Assembly: GCA_977006965.1 (NCBI GenBank)
Contig: OZ345353.1
Span: forward strand, 682,001-746,000
DNA length: 64,000 nucleotides
Source: Phymatolithon calcareum
Lineage: Eukaryota; Rhodophyta; Florideophyceae; Hapalidiales
Reading direction: 5' to 3'
The notes beneath the pieces are model-generated. The model was not told the DNA's origin, did no database searches, and worked only from the letters and a program-made list of their open reading frames with translations. The position numbers and the translations under genes were made by a program. Shown here piece after piece: positions 19,834 through 30,462 of this stretch; position 1 is the first letter of the stretch, and every line of letters begins with the position of its first letter.

Positions 19834-20090
19834 TAGATCCACATTAATTTCAGGCCCTAATCCGCGAACTGCGGACTGAGATCGATCCACATCCTATGCG
19901 TTGACACTCGCGATAGCTCGCGTGCGGTATGTAGCTTACAGAACGCTACGGAGCTAGTCGCAGGACCCAACGGCAACACACCAGCTATCCCGAGTGCTTA
20001 GAGTGATTCCCGGTGTCTCCGGGCGCCGCGCACTATAAGTAGGAGACCGTAGGATAGCCGAAACTAAACAGCAGAGTTGAGAAGTCAACA
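19831..20090 (+). repeat. 3' LTR of copia element (undeleted form)
   Basis: 260 bp, TG...CA ends, followed by the TGAGC target duplication. Contains both GATCCACAT copies, so it shows the ancestral LTR. Confidence 0.9.
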
Positions 20091-20095
20091 TGAGC

Positions 20096-22318
20096 GATTT
20101 AGGTGTGACAAGCATCTAGCCTAAGCTTTAAACGAACTGCAGCTGTATACAAAAGGACAAAGGTGCTACCACGTTTATTATGTACAATATTGCCTATCAC
20201 AGTCTTTAAATTTTTTAAATGTTTTCGGCCAAGGTACCTGGCGTCCAAACTTGCTGAATGTCGATGCATTTCTATAGCACGAGTAGGTGTAGAGTCTATC
20301 GTCCTTTGCGTTCGATATTCTGGTTAGATCCTGCTTACTCTCTATATTTATTGCGAGCACTCAGAATCTGTGCTCTAGCAGCTCTGTACACAGATGTTTC
20401 TTGCAATATTTCAAAGTTGCTAAAAGATGTACAGTATTATTGAACATATTATTGTGCAGCTTTGAACAGCTCTGTAATAAAGAAATATTAGGGAATAAAT
20501 TCATCCATGCCGCTGCTGAGCCTTTTACTGCAATGTACTTAGTCTCCACTCTCCAAGGCACGTCCAGAGTTGAAAATCCATGTGCACTCTATCTTCAATA
20601 AATCAACTTGATACTATTCCTTTCCCAATTCCTTGTGCATTACAGAGCAGCTCATAGAGCAGAGTCTATAAACGTGCACGTGGGATCTCATATGGCTTTG
20701 TGCACAACTTTTTCTTGGACACTGACATTGGCGTATTCTCATAATCTTCACGAACTACCAATTTTGTCGTATTTTAGCTGGAATGCTGTACTAAGACCTT
20801 TCCCTAATGTCAAGTACGAAAGGTGAAAGCACCGTTGTCGGGCAGTTTCCATCTCTGGAACTCATGAAATACTATTGCTTTTATATCTCAAAGTGAAATT
20901 TGTATTGCAAATCTATGGCTCCTGCAATAACAACTGCAATAACCGGAAGTCTATCAATCATGGTTCCAATATCGCCTACCGTGCTTCTTACTTCTATAAG
21001 CTTATTACTTAAATGTCACCCTGCTCTTCGTCTTGTTGCATTTTTTTTCGACTCGAGCACTCGATCCTCTCGCCATAACAGCCTTAACCGTCTACGGTTG
21101 ATGTTGAGGAATAAAATCGCCTCGAATACAACCGTAGTCATATCCTTTCGATGGATCGTTAGTATGTCTTTAGCAACAGATGAGAAACCAAGCAGAATAC
21201 GAAATCACTGTTAATGTATTCCGCAATCACTTCTATGTCTGCCGCGATACCCTTATGCAGACGATCGTCGGCTGCAGTGTGCAGCAACCTCCATCCTGTC
21301 AGTATATCACGTCATTCCTCAGCAGTTATTATTCCTATAAGGGGTTGAGGTGCAAATATTGATTGCAACTGGTGCAAGGGACTGCAATGGCTACAAAATT
21401 GCAATGTATTGCAATCATATTGGTGCCACCTTTGGCACCGAGTACACGCAATCAAGTGGCTCTTTGGCCGTTTTTTACGACGAAAAACAGCGCCGCATAT
21501 TGATCACTTCAATGAGGTTGCGAAAAATGCCTCTATATTCTACAATGAAACTTAATAGCACCAATGACAGAAGGAGCATGAGAGAAGATGCGAAAGCATC
21601 GATAGACTAATATTTGGAGCTGGAGACCCACATGACAGAAGAGATGATATTGTGGGATCAGAATCAACTATTGCACCATTGTGCTGTCATAGAGATCGGA
21701 ACCAACAGTGGATGCAAGTGGCACACTGTAAGCCTGCTTTTGAGTGTTGACAGCGGCTTCGAGACTCATCGCTTCGCACTACTAAAACGCATCTGCGAAT
21801 TAGAGTTCGTTCTTTCTTTCTTTACTGCGGAAAGATCACTCACGCAAGAGGTGAGCGCCTGAAGCTGTTTTAAAACAGCTTCTCATAATTCAGAAACTTT
21901 ATCATGTCGAATTATACAGTTCTGTACCAGACGCACAAAATTGTCGACTTTCATGTCAACGCATCCACGTTCCCCAATCTTTACGTTGTAATGACCTGGG
22001 GATCATCCCCGGGAGGACTTTTCTCCAGCAGTGACAACAGCAGCTCGCGATCGGCACTATTCTGTTTTTCGACAGGGTGACGACATGCAAGTAAACAAAG
22101 GCGCTACCCCGCATACTCCTTGGGTCGCTCACATAGCCTTTGTCCGCGCGTCTCATAGGTGAGCCCCACCTAGACATAGCACTAACTGCCTTGCTCTTGC
22201 GCGGCGTGCGACGATGTCCCTGTAGAGATCTGAAGCTACGAACAGACCTCATTATCGTCATCAATGACATTACACACACCAGGGGAAACTCTCTTCTTTA
22301 CAGATATTTTTACAGAAC
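20096..22318. other. intergenic, no gene seen
   Basis: AT-rich, with only short unrelated frames. It holds a perfect 22-bp palindrome at 21861-21882 (GAAGCTGTTTTAAAACAGCT plus TC), and a TTGCAAT-rich patch near 21355-21420 like the subterminal sequence of the hAT elements further right. Nothing else supported. Confidence 0.45.
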
Positions 22319-24307
22319 TTACATCCCTTGTGAAAAAACTCCAGTTCCACCTTCCCGACCAATTTTCGTCATTGCCTGGATAGTTTGAGGCACACTTCTC
22401 GTCTGCACCAGAATTTCAGTCGCCTTTTTGTCAGGGCAAGCATGTGGCCTACCATGCGGTCCGGTAATCTTCGCAGAGAACGATCCGTCTCTTCCAATCG
22501 TAATACCAAGACCGACAACTTCATCCACTCGCGCATCGTATATAGCAAAATGCATAAACTCCGGTGCATCGCACAAAACAACCTCCACCAGCTCCTCGAT
22601 CAATGGTTGTGAATCTGCGCCAAGTCCCCCGGGCGCCCCAAAGCAACTAACGAATAATTCGTTGAACGCGAGCTGCTGTCTCAAAATTGCGAAAACCAGG
22701 AGAACGTCCGAGGGTTCGACAACAGGCACGCGCGTAATTGTAACACCCGCCACAAGGTTCGACACACTGTGGGACAATGTGATATGCTCATTCCCCGGTA
22801 AGCCAACGCAGCACACATACTCGTTCAATTCCTGCGACAGCACCCGTCCATTTGGCGCCGACTTCGCGAGCGTTGTTAGCTGCGCAACATTCGTACTCCC
22901 GACAACCTCGGTGATATGTTCTGTCGGACCCTCGAATTGTGCGTTCATTCCCATATCTCCGTCATGTGGCGATGCCGCGGCTACACCCGCCCCTGATTCT
23001 GCGACGGGAACATCGGGCCCGTTCATGTTCTCAGGCGCAAAGGCCTTCGGCGCGAGGAGGATCTGTATACTTGGAAAAGTATCGACATGCCCAGGTAGTG
23101 TCCTTGTCGCACTCACCGCAACTTGCAGTGCGTTACTCGGAGCGCTCTGCCGTGGCGCCGCTGAAGGGAACGGACCTGTGAATGGGTCCTCCTCGCGCAG
23201 CTTCTTCACGCGCTGTGTTGGTGATTGTCCCGCGGGAGCGACCGGTCGCTTGAGCTTTGTGCTTGGAGAGGCAATACGCTCAAGTTCCAGCGCAACCTTG
23301 AGAGTGACAGCAAGCGGCTGATCAAGCACAAGCATGTAATGCGCGGCAGCGGTTGTGCCCTGCGGGGTAGCGAAGGCGAACTGCGGTGGTGTCATTGGTG
23401 GTGCGGAACCAGTAATCGCTACAGGTGACGACGACCCAAGGATGAGACGACGCGGTTCCGGGGCGTCCTCCGCAGACAACAACACGCTGCGGTCTTTCGC
23501 GTACAGAATTCGAAGTCCGTGGGCGCATCGGGCCATAAATCCATGACCCCGCATCATGCGCATCGCAGGACCGCAACCAGCATTACTTTCCGCATCTTGC
23601 ATTGCGAGCAGGTCGTTCTCAAACGCGGTCACACCCTTGCGCAGAAGAATAGTATCGCCAAGCGCAGAATCGAGGGCCTCTATTTCGACGAGAGTGCGGA
23701 AGGCATTCTCCAGTTGGACATAGTCGCCCTCGCGCACAAGCCGCGCAAAGTCCTCATCTACGTTGCGATCTCCGGGACCCTGTGCATGACTGCCCTCAAC
23801 ATCGCGGAATTTGACTTCGGCTGTGGCGGCACTGGCATGTACTTGGAAATCTGCCAACCAGGTGGTGCCGCACACAGCAACAAGCGGGCCTTTTTCTGGC
23901 GTGGCTGCTTCTTCGTGAGTCATCGCCCCGGCGCGGGTCGCTGCCGCGATGATTCTCGCAGCGGCGGATGCGCAGGGAGTTGCGAAGGGATCGCGGGTAC
24001 GGGCTAGCTCCAGACATTTTTGGAGCGACTTGCGAGCGGTAGTCAGTGCCTTCCGTTTTGAATCGGTATCACGTAGAATGTGAAGCAATGCCTCGCGCGT
24101 CTCGGGTCGGTGGTCCCATTGTTCACGCGCCTGCAGAGATGCACGGAGTGATGCAATGGAGGTGCGGATTCGGCGGCGTGCGAGTCCGGTGGAGCTAGAC
24201 GCCAGCGGATGTAATGCGGAAAGCGCTGACGCAGGCGCCGCACCTTCGAGGCGGGCCGGTGCGCATATCGACTCGCGCAGTTGCGCTACGGCTTCGTCTG
24301 CCCGCAT
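22319..24307 (-). CDS. MED1: MED1-like Mediator complex subunit
   Basis: 662 residues from ATG 24307 (MRADEAVAQLRESI); the frame extends upstream only through non-ATG codons. Mediator links transcription factors to RNA polymerase II in the nucleus. The layout follows the Med1 domain: helical N-terminus (10-130), GTTWLADFQVHASAATAEV (147-165), DEDFARLVREGDYVQLENAF (184-203), TILLRKGVTAFENDLLAM (219-236), then AHYMLVLDQPLAVTLKVALE, the equivalent of the FVLxLdpPlpv block. A Ser/Pro-rich linker with KLKRPVAPAGQ and QRVKKLREE follows. The C-terminal 200 residues are ordered but unfamiliar. The call rests on pattern recognition, not an alignment. If wrong, this is an unknown nuclear protein. Confidence 0.55.
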   Translation of the reverse strand: MRADEAVAQLRESICAPARLEGAAPASALSALHPLASSSTGLARRRIRTSIASLRASLQAREQWDHRPETREALLHILRDTDSKRKALTTARKSLQKCLELARTRDPFATPCASAAARIIAAATRAGAMTHEEAATPEKGPLVAVCGTTWLADFQVHASAATAEVKFRDVEGSHAQGPGDRNVDEDFARLVREGDYVQLENAFRTLVEIEALDSALGDTILLRKGVTAFENDLLAMQDAESNAGCGPAMRMMRGHGFMARCAHGLRILYAKDRSVLLSAEDAPEPRRLILGSSSPVAITGSAPPMTPPQFAFATPQGTTAAAHYMLVLDQPLAVTLKVALELERIASPSTKLKRPVAPAGQSPTQRVKKLREEDPFTGPFPSAAPRQSAPSNALQVAVSATRTLPGHVDTFPSIQILLAPKAFAPENMNGPDVPVAESGAGVAAASPHDGDMGMNAQFEGPTEHITEVVGSTNVAQLTTLAKSAPNGRVLSQELNEYVCCVGLPGNEHITLSHSVSNLVAGVTITRVPVVEPSDVLLVFAILRQQLAFNELFVSCFGAPGGLGADSQPLIEELVEVVLCDAPEFMHFAIYDARVDEVVGLGITIGRDGSFSAKITGPHGRPHACPDKKATEILVQTRSVPQTIQAMTKIGREGGTGVFSQGM

Positions 24308-24484
24308 GACTTTGTGCCAGCAGCTATGCGGAGACGTAAAGATCCTACTAGCGGCGAATTTGGTGCTCCGCTTCTTAGTGGATATTTGGGAGGGAGAACC
24401 ACAGAGAGGGGGTTTGTTTTTGAAATGGGGCTCCAATGCTCAAAGTTTATGATTCGTGAAGTTATGATGATAATATCGCCCATT

Positions 24485-24503
24485 GGAGTACGAGTCGTAC
24501 TCC
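24485..24503. promoter_or_regulatory. 9-bp-arm palindrome upstream of the MED1-like gene
   Basis: GGAGTACGA and TCGTACTCC flank one base, 180 bp upstream of the chosen ATG. It could be a dimeric factor site; there is no functional evidence. Confidence 0.3.
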
Positions 24504-26096
24504 GCCTATCGATAGAGGAACCTCGGCCCACATGAACGGATTGTCCCGCAGATGGCTCGAGGGAAATTTTGTGATATCATACCGCTTCGTTGAGGTTTTT
24601 CACGAACGGCACATGCATCTCACAGGCGGAATGACCCATTTTCCTTCTCTTGCAGTGTGAAAGAGAACAACCGGCACTGCAATTCTTTCATTCACTCACA
24701 TCGAAGAGACTTTGGTTTGCTTTCTGGACCATAGAAGTCTCGAATCCAAGATATTCCTTTCGCAAGCTCATCGACTGCCTTCTTCTTCGAGACATCCCAA
24801 AGACTCGCTGACCAAAAAGAGTCTATACGCACCGCATGTAACTTGATTGTTCCATAAGATCCCGTAATTCCCACGCTTTTTCAGAATATATTGCGTTGTT
24901 CGCTGAGCACGCCTTTCCTGCTGTTCCTGTACGTGAGGCATCAGATGGCCCTCTCGCGTGCGATCTGCATATTAGATACATCCTTTAATGGGTCACAGTC
25001 CATCAGCCGATAACGCTAGAGTCAGTGCTGATTCCAAAAATTTGTTCTGCGCGAAACTCCGGCACACCTGCGCCACAGACCGAAATGTGGTAGTCCGGGA
25101 AAATGGACATAATACGTCTTTTTATACCGGACCTAGTATTCATTTTATACCTTTATATCAATTTTTAGGATTTTGGTAGACCAAAATGAGAAGGACAATG
25201 CATTCCCTTGGCAGAAATTTCTAAAAACCCTGCTGACTGCGCTATATTTGTTCAAATACTTTGAGTAGCGCAAAACAGTGATCCTCGCACTCGGAATGCA
25301 TCACCAGTGTCTCTTTCGAACACTAAAAAATCTGGTTTCAAATTAGTCCAGAATTTCCATCTGTCCTGTTCTGCAGGCACTACACCGGACAAGACCTGAT
25401 ATGTGCGTGTGAGAAGGTAATCCTTGATATTCACGTCCGACGGAAAAAGCCACTTGGTTTCGTGTTGCTCGCGGCTGCTGAATCTATTAACTTTAGACCG
25501 GAATTTCAGCAGGATAAAATCAAGTAACGAATTAGTAAAATGACCACGTTGTCACTGGAGGGCCAGCTTCCCGGAACATTGAGATCGGTGCATCTTTATG
25601 TGTCAATGCCTTCCTCTTCCCGCGCTTTCCGTTTTATATCAAACTATCTTCCACAATTGTTGCGTTTTGATCGCTCGAGTTCAATAGTCGCCCACTTTTC
25701 GAGTGATCACAATCACTTTTCGTTGTTGCAAGTGCTTGCCGTCTACACATAAAGGCACACCAGAGAAACTTGAAAATGCACGTGTTTAACTATTGACTTT
25801 GACCACATTCAATACAGTTCCGGAAGAGGAAGGGGTCTGATCATCCGCATGGCGGACATAGCAGGTCTATCCCACCAAGCTCTTTTCTGTGCTATTGTAA
25901 TATGTCGTAACTGTTCTTTAAGTTCAACTGGTCTTGAAAGAGTTTTCAAACAGCTTCAGACGCTCACTTTTTGCATGAGCGATCATTCCGCAAGAAATAA
26001 AGAGTTGTCACCTACTGTAGTCAAGGCGGGACAATATATTGGATTTTACTGACGGTGCAGTTGAAAAACTGGCCAGAAAAGCAATACCGTTAATGT
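24504..26096. other. intergenic with possible decayed coding pieces
   Basis: On the - strand, 25560-25252 stays open for about 100 codons with protein-like content (WLFPSDVNIKDYLLTRTYQV, WKFWTNLKPDFLVFERDTGD), and 24874-24692 gives a second piece (SLWDVSKKKAVDELAKG). Neither matches a family I know, and neither has a full gene around it. They may be exons or relics of one - strand gene. The rest is empty. Confidence 0.25.
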
Positions 26097-26651
26097 CTAT
26101 AGAGAAAGACGAAATTTGATGATATCCACCTCTCCTGGTTCATATCCGGGCATCACATAGCGATAGTCAGCATCAATAGTAAACCGATTTTTCAAGTAAA
26201 ACTTCACAGCCATCTCCATGTATTGACTTGTCGTTAGCCACACACTCTTCGATTTTAACGTCACCCGGCAGTATGCAATCGCATAGTCAAGCAACGATTT
26301 TCCAATCCCGCTTCTGCGCTCCGCTCCACGCACTGACATCCGAAGGAGTTCCGCGGAGCAGTCGGCGAGATTATCGTCGGACACACGCACTGCGACGGTT
26401 CCCACAATTTGTTCAGCATCATTGACCGCGACGAACATGCATCCACCGTTGTGCTCGTGTACCTGACCTGAAACGTTGGAAAAGAAGTCGGCCTTCTCTT
26501 TGGCAGTCCACGTGCGAAAATCAGCTACAAGTTTCTCCGGCGTTTCCGGGCCGACATGGTCAAGAATCCCCTTCTCAAACAACTCTCCCGCTACTGCCTT
26601 ATCTGCGGCTTGGTACTTTCGAATAGTGATGTCCCCTTTGCCGATTGTCAT
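26097..26651 (-). CDS. GNAT family N-acetyltransferase
   Basis: 184 residues from ATG 26651 (MTIGKGDITIRKYQAADKAV); upstream frame has no ATG. The fold is clear. Strand beta-1 is ITIRKYQ. The beta-4 and motif A block is AELLRMSVRGAERRSGIGKSLL, with the RRSGIG acetyl-CoA pyrophosphate loop at about 112-117. Motif B follows as SVWLTTSQYMEMAVKFYLKNRF. A short N-terminal insertion (FEKGILDHVGPETPEKLVAD) resembles the NAT8-like group. It transfers acetyl from acetyl-CoA to an amine; the substrate is not predictable. No targeting peptide in the chosen start. Intronless. Confidence 0.8.
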   Translation of the reverse strand: MTIGKGDITIRKYQAADKAVAGELFEKGILDHVGPETPEKLVADFRTWTAKEKADFFSNVSGQVHEHNGGCMFVAVNDAEQIVGTVAVRVSDDNLADCSAELLRMSVRGAERRSGIGKSLLDYAIAYCRVTLKSKSVWLTTSQYMEMAVKFYLKNRFTIDADYRYVMPGYEPGEVDIIKFRLSL

Positions 26652-27480
26652 GTTGCGTTTCTGCCGGATTCCGGTCTTTTGCAGAATTTTGGTGTTTGCC
26701 AGATGGCGAAAACTGTCCAAAGGGCTGACGAACAACCTCAAAGAGGCTGAATACAAGGACGAAAGTCGAGATTAATGCTGAATTTGGATGTCAAGTTCGC
26801 ATTGAAAAAATGAAGCAGCAGAAAGAGTGATACAAGATCCTGGTTGTAATTGGTTGTGGATACTGGTTGACAGCCTGGTGTCTTGACGAATAGACATTTG
26901 CGCCGTGCTCATTGGCGCTGGATGATTCCAAGGCGAAATAAATCGGCTGTGCATCTTTTCTGATGCGTTCCCACAACCCTACATCAAATCGTTTGCACGC
27001 TTGGTTCGAAACCAGGCATCGTGGCGCGGCTTGTCCGAAGTATCTGACCATTACGGATAACCTTGAGGTGGAGTACACTGCCGCATGATTTAGAAGATGC
27101 TTGCCCTCACGTCTTCTGCGCTCCGATGTATGATCAGGCACACTCAGAAGCTGCCCATCTCCACGGTCTTTGTCACTAAATGCCACTGAATAATGTCAAC
27201 TGTATGATCGTTGACGGACGTGAACTTGCTCCCGTCGTTCCCTTGTGTACATTGCGCAAGACACCAGAAAAAGAATTACGTGTTCTCTTTCGCTGCGTAC
27301 GGCAGCATTTTCGACGCAAGTGAAGCGAAAATCTCGAGATCATGTAATTCAGTATGCCCGTCCTCTGCGGTCGCCATACGAGTGGCTTTGGCTCCTCCAA
27401 AAAGTATGAACTATCATCTTATCTCGATGTGATACTCTTGTCGCAACGCGTAATCAAGGAGCATGTTTGGTTGAGAATAA
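26652..27480. other. intergenic with one weak minus-strand frame
   Basis: A 131-codon frame at 27186-26791 (-) starts MAFSDKDRGDGQLLSVPDHT and has plausible composition up to about residue 100. I see no family match, and the end is low quality. It could be a small gene or an exon. Nothing else. Confidence 0.25.
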
Positions 27481-27717
27481 ATGAGAAGTGTAACGCCTCA
27501 CGGCGGTCCAGAGAGAGATAGATGGAATCGAGTGCAGCGCAAGGCAAAGGCAAAGATGAGAGGCGAGTTCACCGCGCGGCTTGTTGTTTTTCTTTCCGGC
27601 GGTGCTGCCTTTATTACCGTATATGTAGAGAAGCAAATGAAAGGCAGTGTAGATGATGAATGTTTTTTGCAACGAGGGATTACCGAAGCAGCGAGAGGTA
27701 TAGCACCCGACAGGTAG
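27481..27717 (+). CDS. small single-pass membrane protein, possibly PET117-like
   Basis: 78 residues from ATG 27481, or 53 residues from the internal ATG at 27556 (MRGEFTARLVVFLSGGAA). One hydrophobic segment (LVVFLSGGAAFITVYV) is followed by EKQMK and then FLQRGITEAARG. A short N-terminal helix, then a charged segment ending LxxGIxxxxR, is the plan of PET117, a mitochondrial cytochrome oxidase assembly factor. The match is by pattern only and the protein is short. The overlapping - strand frame at 27498-27962 is less protein-like. Confidence 0.4.
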   Translation: MRSVTPHGGPERDRWNRVQRKAKAKMRGEFTARLVVFLSGGAAFITVYVEKQMKGSVDDECFLQRGITEAARGIAPDR

Positions 27718-27839
27718 TCGTGGCGCAGACGACCGTCAGCGCTACGGGGGACAGCAAGCGCAGCTTGCATCGGCGTCCATTCGGCTGCCTTGTGGAGATA
27801 GCGAAAGGTCTTCGCAAAGGCGTCCCTTGTGTTAGGAAA

Positions 27840-27964
27840 GTGAGACAGCGGAAGGTATCCGCTTATGTGTCCATAGCGGAGCACCGGCCACTGGTGGTAC
27901 AGTGTAGGTACGGTGCGTGAGGCAGCGGAAGATATCCGCTTATGTGTCCATAGGGGGAGCACCG
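27840..27964. repeat. 47-bp tandem duplication, 77-bp period
   Basis: 27840-27886 and 27917-27964 match with about four differences (each GTGAGRCAGCGGAAGRTATC..., ending AGCACCG). Confidence 0.7.
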
Positions 27965-29742
27965 ATATCTCATACCCAACAATGTTGAAGACCCTTGACT
28001 GGCTTTAGCCACTTGAGAGCAGAGAAGGTGCTACAGAAGGTGATCTGGAAGCTGAAGCAGTCTCTCTGATTTGCATGGCATAATCTTGGGCAAGGTTCAT
28101 CGCTATTATCGTGGCTTGCTGTGGTTGATTCTCACGGGCAGAGAAACGCTCAATGGGCAGACCGGTAAATTCGCAGTGATCGGCACCGAACATGTAAGAT
28201 CATGAGCACATCTCCCAGATAATCGGCGCCTCAGAAATAGTACAAATAAAATCTGCGAGTGGCGCTGATCCCAATCTGGGCACGTCGAAAGTAACAAGAA
28301 CATTCAATGTCAAACACTATGCTACAGAAGTATCCGCACGTCTGTTAACCCAGTTACTTTCTGTAAAGAATTCTTGGGGCTCGCGAAGGGGCAATTTGCA
28401 CTCAAGGCGCAAGTTTTGGACCTACAAACACCGTTTGGGGAATATTTGAGACAACTCTGGCATGATTGGGCGACTTTTGGACAGTATCAATTTTGTTCTG
28501 TTGGCGCAAGTGAAATTGGAAAAGGAGTTCCTCGAAGTTTTGCCACCGCGAGTTATCATCTGTTCGCGGTGACAAAACTTGGATCCATAATGGATAGAGA
28601 AATGTAACTATTTCGCGGATATCCGGCTGTCGCAGTCATCCATATTGCTGACTTCTCACAGTGCCAAACGCTCAAGAAGTTTTCCCAGTACAGCAACGGC
28701 TTACCGAAGGGTTCGATGAAATTCGCCGAGGCCTGTGTTTTCCGACGTAGAGCAACGAACATCATCATCGATGGGGAGCAGCACAGATGTTAGCAAGGAA
28801 TCCTGGCATGAACATTGGTGATCCTATGTTTTCAAACTCGAGTAAGAACGTATCCTTTGGCTGTAACTACTGTTTTTTAATTTGAGGAATAAATCTTCTA
28901 GACAATCATTCGTTCCAAGAAAAAATTTCAGTGATTTTCGGTCGCTCAGAACAGAATTTGTTTTCCAAGCCCTGATTCGCTTTGAATCCGCTAAGCTAAT
29001 TGCGGTCTAGTTCTTCGCTCAGAATCCGTTCAGTCGAGCGAACTGCGAACGAAAAAGCGGAATAATCTGTCAGTTACGACCCCTGGTTCGAATCTAAAGC
29101 ATATCGAGAAAAAATTTCGTTTGCGGCTGGAGGAAGATAAGTCGATGAATAATCGTCACAGGAAATTACTTAGGCGAAAATCTATCAGGCCCATTTGTTT
29201 ACAAATATTCCAAAGCTCGTCAATCAAGGGGCACAGATATATGGTTATTCTGCTACATACAACAGCTCAAAGGAGGGCAATAATTGATTTGTCGTAGCCA
29301 GTAGGTAGTTGTAGGATGCACTTCTCGTCGTGAATGCTACTCCAAAAAGCACCACGTTGCAGATAAGACCTCCGCTGTTGCTTTCCAAACACTCCAAAAA
29401 AACATGTGTTGGTGCAGTTGGTTAGGAAGACCAACATTCAAAATGTTTTTCAGTGGTCTCATTCATCTCATTGCAGTGAAACTCAAGTCCAGTACGCTGT
29501 CGTCATCAGATGTCCCATCTCTGTGAGTTGCACCCATTATCCTTTCTCTCATATTTGCATTGAATTGAGGCAGAAGAGAATCTCTTGAAAGTAAAAACTC
29601 TACAGACGCTACCGCTGTACTTAGAGTGATGATTTTCTGGCAATATCGTCATAAGCAGTTTTCATTTAGAGAACAAACAACATGCGGAACCACGACGTCG
29701 TCTTGAAAATTACATTGAAAGTCGCAATAGAAATAAAAAAGG
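27965..29742. other. intergenic, no firm gene
   Basis: A 62-codon - strand frame at 28193-28005 (FTGLPIERFSARENQPQQ) is protein-like but isolated. Near 29090, CTGGTTCGAATCT fits an RNA polymerase III B box, but no tRNA folds around it. The rest holds only short frames. Confidence 0.35.
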
Positions 29743-29935
29743 GTTGGCTCCAGGGGTTGCGCCAATTCCATTGCTATCAATTAAATTACAATTTTTCCCA
29801 ATTCCACCCTAATTGGTTCTTCGAACTGAATTGCAATTCGAATTGGTCGCACCTAATACTGAGGATCGTAGAAGATAAACATTGGGCCAGGGGAATGTTA
29901 TTGGGCGGCGAGTAAAGCAGAATGTTGAGGGAATC

Positions 29936-30093
29936 AACGTACTCACCTCATGTTCAGTACGTGGTCTTTGTTCTAATAATACTCAGAGTACGTAGATGAA
30001 CATTAGACAGAGCACATTAATCGGATGCAAGAATAAACGTACTCACCTTATGTTCAGTACGTGGTCTTTGTTCTAGTAATACCCAGAGTACGT
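29936..30093. repeat. two 58-bp direct repeats in hAT 5' region
   Basis: 29936-29993 and 30036-30093 differ at three positions, period 100. Each copy starts AACGTACTC and ends GAGTACGT, so each has short inverted ends of its own. Confidence 0.8.
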
Positions 30094-30462
30094 TCTGTAT
30101 GCCATCAAAACATCTATGACACTTGGGGCATGGCTACTTCTTGCTATGTTAAATAAAGACGAGATTGAGCCGTTGGACTCCAAACGGTTTCAACAATGGG
30201 CCTATTCATGTGCTATCATCTACTCAGCTGTATCGATCAATTTACCAGCCAGATACAGAACAACCGCTTGAATGTCTTTAGCTACGATTAGAGTCCAGCA
30301 GTCACTATGGTTCAATCTCAAGTATAAAAGGGATAGCATTAGATCTCTTGATTTGAAACCTATCAGCCTTCTCCGAAATTCTCACGCATTCCGCTTCACA
30401 GTCGAGTCCAACCCACATATCAGACCTCGTTCAACGTTCCAACACATTCCGCTCTACTAGCG

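Larger units (their letters stand above)
15427..20090 (+). mobile_element. full-length Ty1/copia LTR retrotransposon
   Basis: 5' LTR 15427-15638 and 3' LTR 19831-20090 both begin TGATAGATCCACAT and end GTCAACA. A 5-bp target duplication TGAGC flanks them (15422-15426 and 20091-20095). A primer-binding site, one long gag-pol frame and a short purine tract (GACCGAGGG) before the 3' LTR are all present. The LTRs are identical by eye over 198 bp, apart from one 48-bp deletion in the 5' copy. The element therefore looks young and possibly able to move. Confidence 0.95.

Noticed and set aside
27498-27962. 154-codon frame on the - strand
   Set aside because: Composition is irregular and it runs through the tandem duplication; the + strand frame is more protein-like.
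29080-29105. Possible tRNA B box (GGTTCGAATC)
   Set aside because: No matching A box or cloverleaf upstream.
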